Program-made: the position numbers and the translations under genes
Assembly: GCA_035551575.1 (NCBI GenBank)
Contig: DASZNJ010000215.1
Location: forward strand, 1 to 6,142
Origin: JABFXC01 sp035551575
Lineage (GTDB): Bacteria; Gemmatimonadota; Gemmatimonadetes; Gemmatimonadales; Gemmatimonadaceae
DNA length: 6,142 nt
Direction of reading: 5' to 3'
In this document: piece by piece, positions 5,352-6,142 of the stretch
Position numbering within the stretch: position 1 is the first letter of the stretch
How the letters are laid out: each line of letters starts with the position of its first letter
Notes under the pieces: model-generated
Told to the model about the DNA's origin: nothing
The model's database searches: none
The model's input: only the letters and a program-made list of their open reading frames with translations

Positions 5352-6047
5352 TCAGCGTGAACCAGCGAGCGCCCTGTCGAGCGCGGCGCGGAACTCGGGG
5401 AGCGGCACCGCACCCTCGATCTGGGCGTTCCCGAGGAAGAATGTGGGAGTCGCCTTCACACCAGCGGTTGTCGCGCGCGCCTGGTCGGCGAGGATCATGG
5501 GCCGCGTCGCATCCGACTCGATGCAGCTGCGATATGGACCGGGGGCGACGCCGATGCTGGCGGCGAGCGAGTCGAACATCGCCTTCGGGTTCGCGAGCTC
5601 CGCCCACTGGTCCTGAGTGCGGAAGATCGCGTCGTGCATCTCCCAGAACTTGCCTTGCACCGACGCACACATCGCCGCTTCGGCCGCGGGCATCGCGTTC
5701 TTGTGTCCGGACAGCGGGTAGTTGAGGTACGCGATGCGCACCTTGCCGGTGGCCACGTAGTCGCGTATTACTGTCGCGAAGACTTCGTCATGCCACTGGC
5801 GGCAGTAGGGGCACTGGAAATCGCTGACCATGATGAGCCAGAGCTTGGCCGAGCTGTCGCCACGGATCCGGCCCTGATCGGCCTTGGCGAGGACGGTCGA
5901 GGAGTCGCTGCGGGTCGTGGCGACGCCCGGGGTGGCGGTCGTGGTCGGTCCGGCTGCAGTGGGCGTCGGGGAGTGTGCCGAGGAGGGCTCGGGGGCGGAG
6001 CAGGCGGCGAGGGCTGCCGCGACCAGGAGGGTTCGCGAGGAGATCAA
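5352..6047 (-). CDS. DsbA-like thiol-disulfide oxidoreductase, predicted lipoprotein
   Basis: This is a periplasmic thioredoxin-fold protein with an inserted helical domain (DsbA/Thioredoxin_4 type), 231 residues. Residues 1-16 are a short lipoprotein signal with lipobox L13-A14-A15-C16. A Pro/Thr/Ser-rich linker of about 32 residues (17-48) follows and would space the domain from the membrane. The active site is C79-P80-Y81-C82 in SDFQCPYCRQWH, and the cis-proline is P201 in KATPTFFLG. GKFWEMHDAIF at 132-142 is typical of the family. Two more cysteines, C127 and C175, could form a structural or second redox disulfide. It should oxidise, isomerise or reduce cysteines of envelope proteins; which of these cannot be read from sequence. 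The TTG at 6047 is the only ATG, GTG or TTG between the in-frame upstream stop (6101-6099) and the hydrophobic core, so it is the likely start, although no ribosome binding site is evident. Gene order suggests co-transcription with waaA. Confidence 0.92.
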   Translation of the reverse strand: MISSRTLLVAAALAACSAPEPSSAHSPTPTAAGPTTTATPGVATTRSDSSTVLAKADQGRIRGDSSAKLWLIMVSDFQCPYCRQWHDEVFATVIRDYVATGKVRIAYLNYPLSGHKNAMPAAEAAMCASVQGKFWEMHDAIFRTQDQWAELANPKAMFDSLAASIGVAPGPYRSCIESDATRPMILADQARATTAGVKATPTFFLGNAQIEGAVPLPEFRAALDRALAGSR

Positions 6048-6142
6048 GTTGTCGGGAGCTGCAACGTGGGTGAGGTGGGGCCCGTGCTGGGCTGGAAGCT
6101 AGGCGTGGCTGGGTCAGCGCGCGAGTGGGTGGGGTTCCGGCG
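6048..6142. other. G-rich upstream region of the Dsb-like gene
   Basis: No gene is supported in this stretch at the window edge. It should carry the promoter of the minus-strand Dsb-like/waaA unit, but I see no convincing -35/-10 pair. The plus strand is strongly G-rich, with GGG or GGGG tracts at 6068, 6077, 6089, 6111, 6127 and 6131. The minus strand has a stop in the Dsb-like frame at 6101-6099. Confidence 0.35.

Noticed and set aside
4469..5725. 418-codon open frame on the plus strand across waaA and the Dsb-like gene
   Set aside because: It crosses two well-supported minus-strand genes and their gap, is Arg/Gly/Pro-rich and shows no recognisable domain.
1..6142. CRISPR array, tRNA, rRNA, insertion sequence or prophage
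   Set aside because: I saw no regularly spaced repeats, cloverleaf-like sequence, transposase motifs, terminal inverted repeats or phage genes; genes are core or signalling types with uniform base composition.

Overview
The window is GC-rich (roughly two-thirds G+C by eye), densely coding chromosomal DNA from a Gram-negative bacterium. Four things point to a diderm: a Kdo transferase for lipid A core assembly, a small predicted outer-membrane barrel, a lipoprotein with a clear lipobox, and a standard F-type ATP synthase. The Kdo transferase has FCB-group (Bacteroidetes/Chlorobi/Gemmatimonadota) signatures, namely a K-x-D-x-W motif where proteobacterial enzymes have E-x-E-x-W, plus GDTRFD. The ATP synthase epsilon subunit is the short form also known from Chlorobi. 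With the high GC, Gemmatimonadota is my best guess, but this is inference and not proven by the window.

Layout. Positions 1-1116 are the end of an ATP synthase operon: the C-terminal 266 codons of atpD, a 3-nt gap, a complete short atpC, and an intrinsic terminator. Positions 1200-1874 encode a secreted protein that is probably a small outer-membrane beta-barrel, followed by a second terminator-like hairpin. Positions 1961-4009 hold a c-di-GMP signalling pair: a stand-alone phosphoacceptor receiver, then a three-domain protein made of a degenerate receiver, a degenerate GGDEF and an intact EAL. The two ORFs lie in the same reading frame and are separated by one TAG codon and five sense codons. 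On the minus strand, a DsbA/thioredoxin-fold lipoprotein (6047-5352) is followed 37 nt later by waaA (5314-4013). waaA ends 3 nt from the end of the EAL gene, so the two transcription units converge.

How the genes relate. The ATP synthase genes are core metabolism. The receiver/EAL pair most likely lowers c-di-GMP in response to an unseen histidine kinase. The minus-strand pair concerns the cell envelope: thiol redox in the periplasm and LPS core assembly. There is no sign of a mobile element, phage, CRISPR array, tRNA or rRNA, and I do not see a wholly new system. The points most worth a second look are the single in-frame stop between receiver and EAL protein, the two non-functional regulatory domains in front of a complete EAL site, the epsilon subunit without its inhibitory domain, and an exact octamer, GCCTAACG, present three times.
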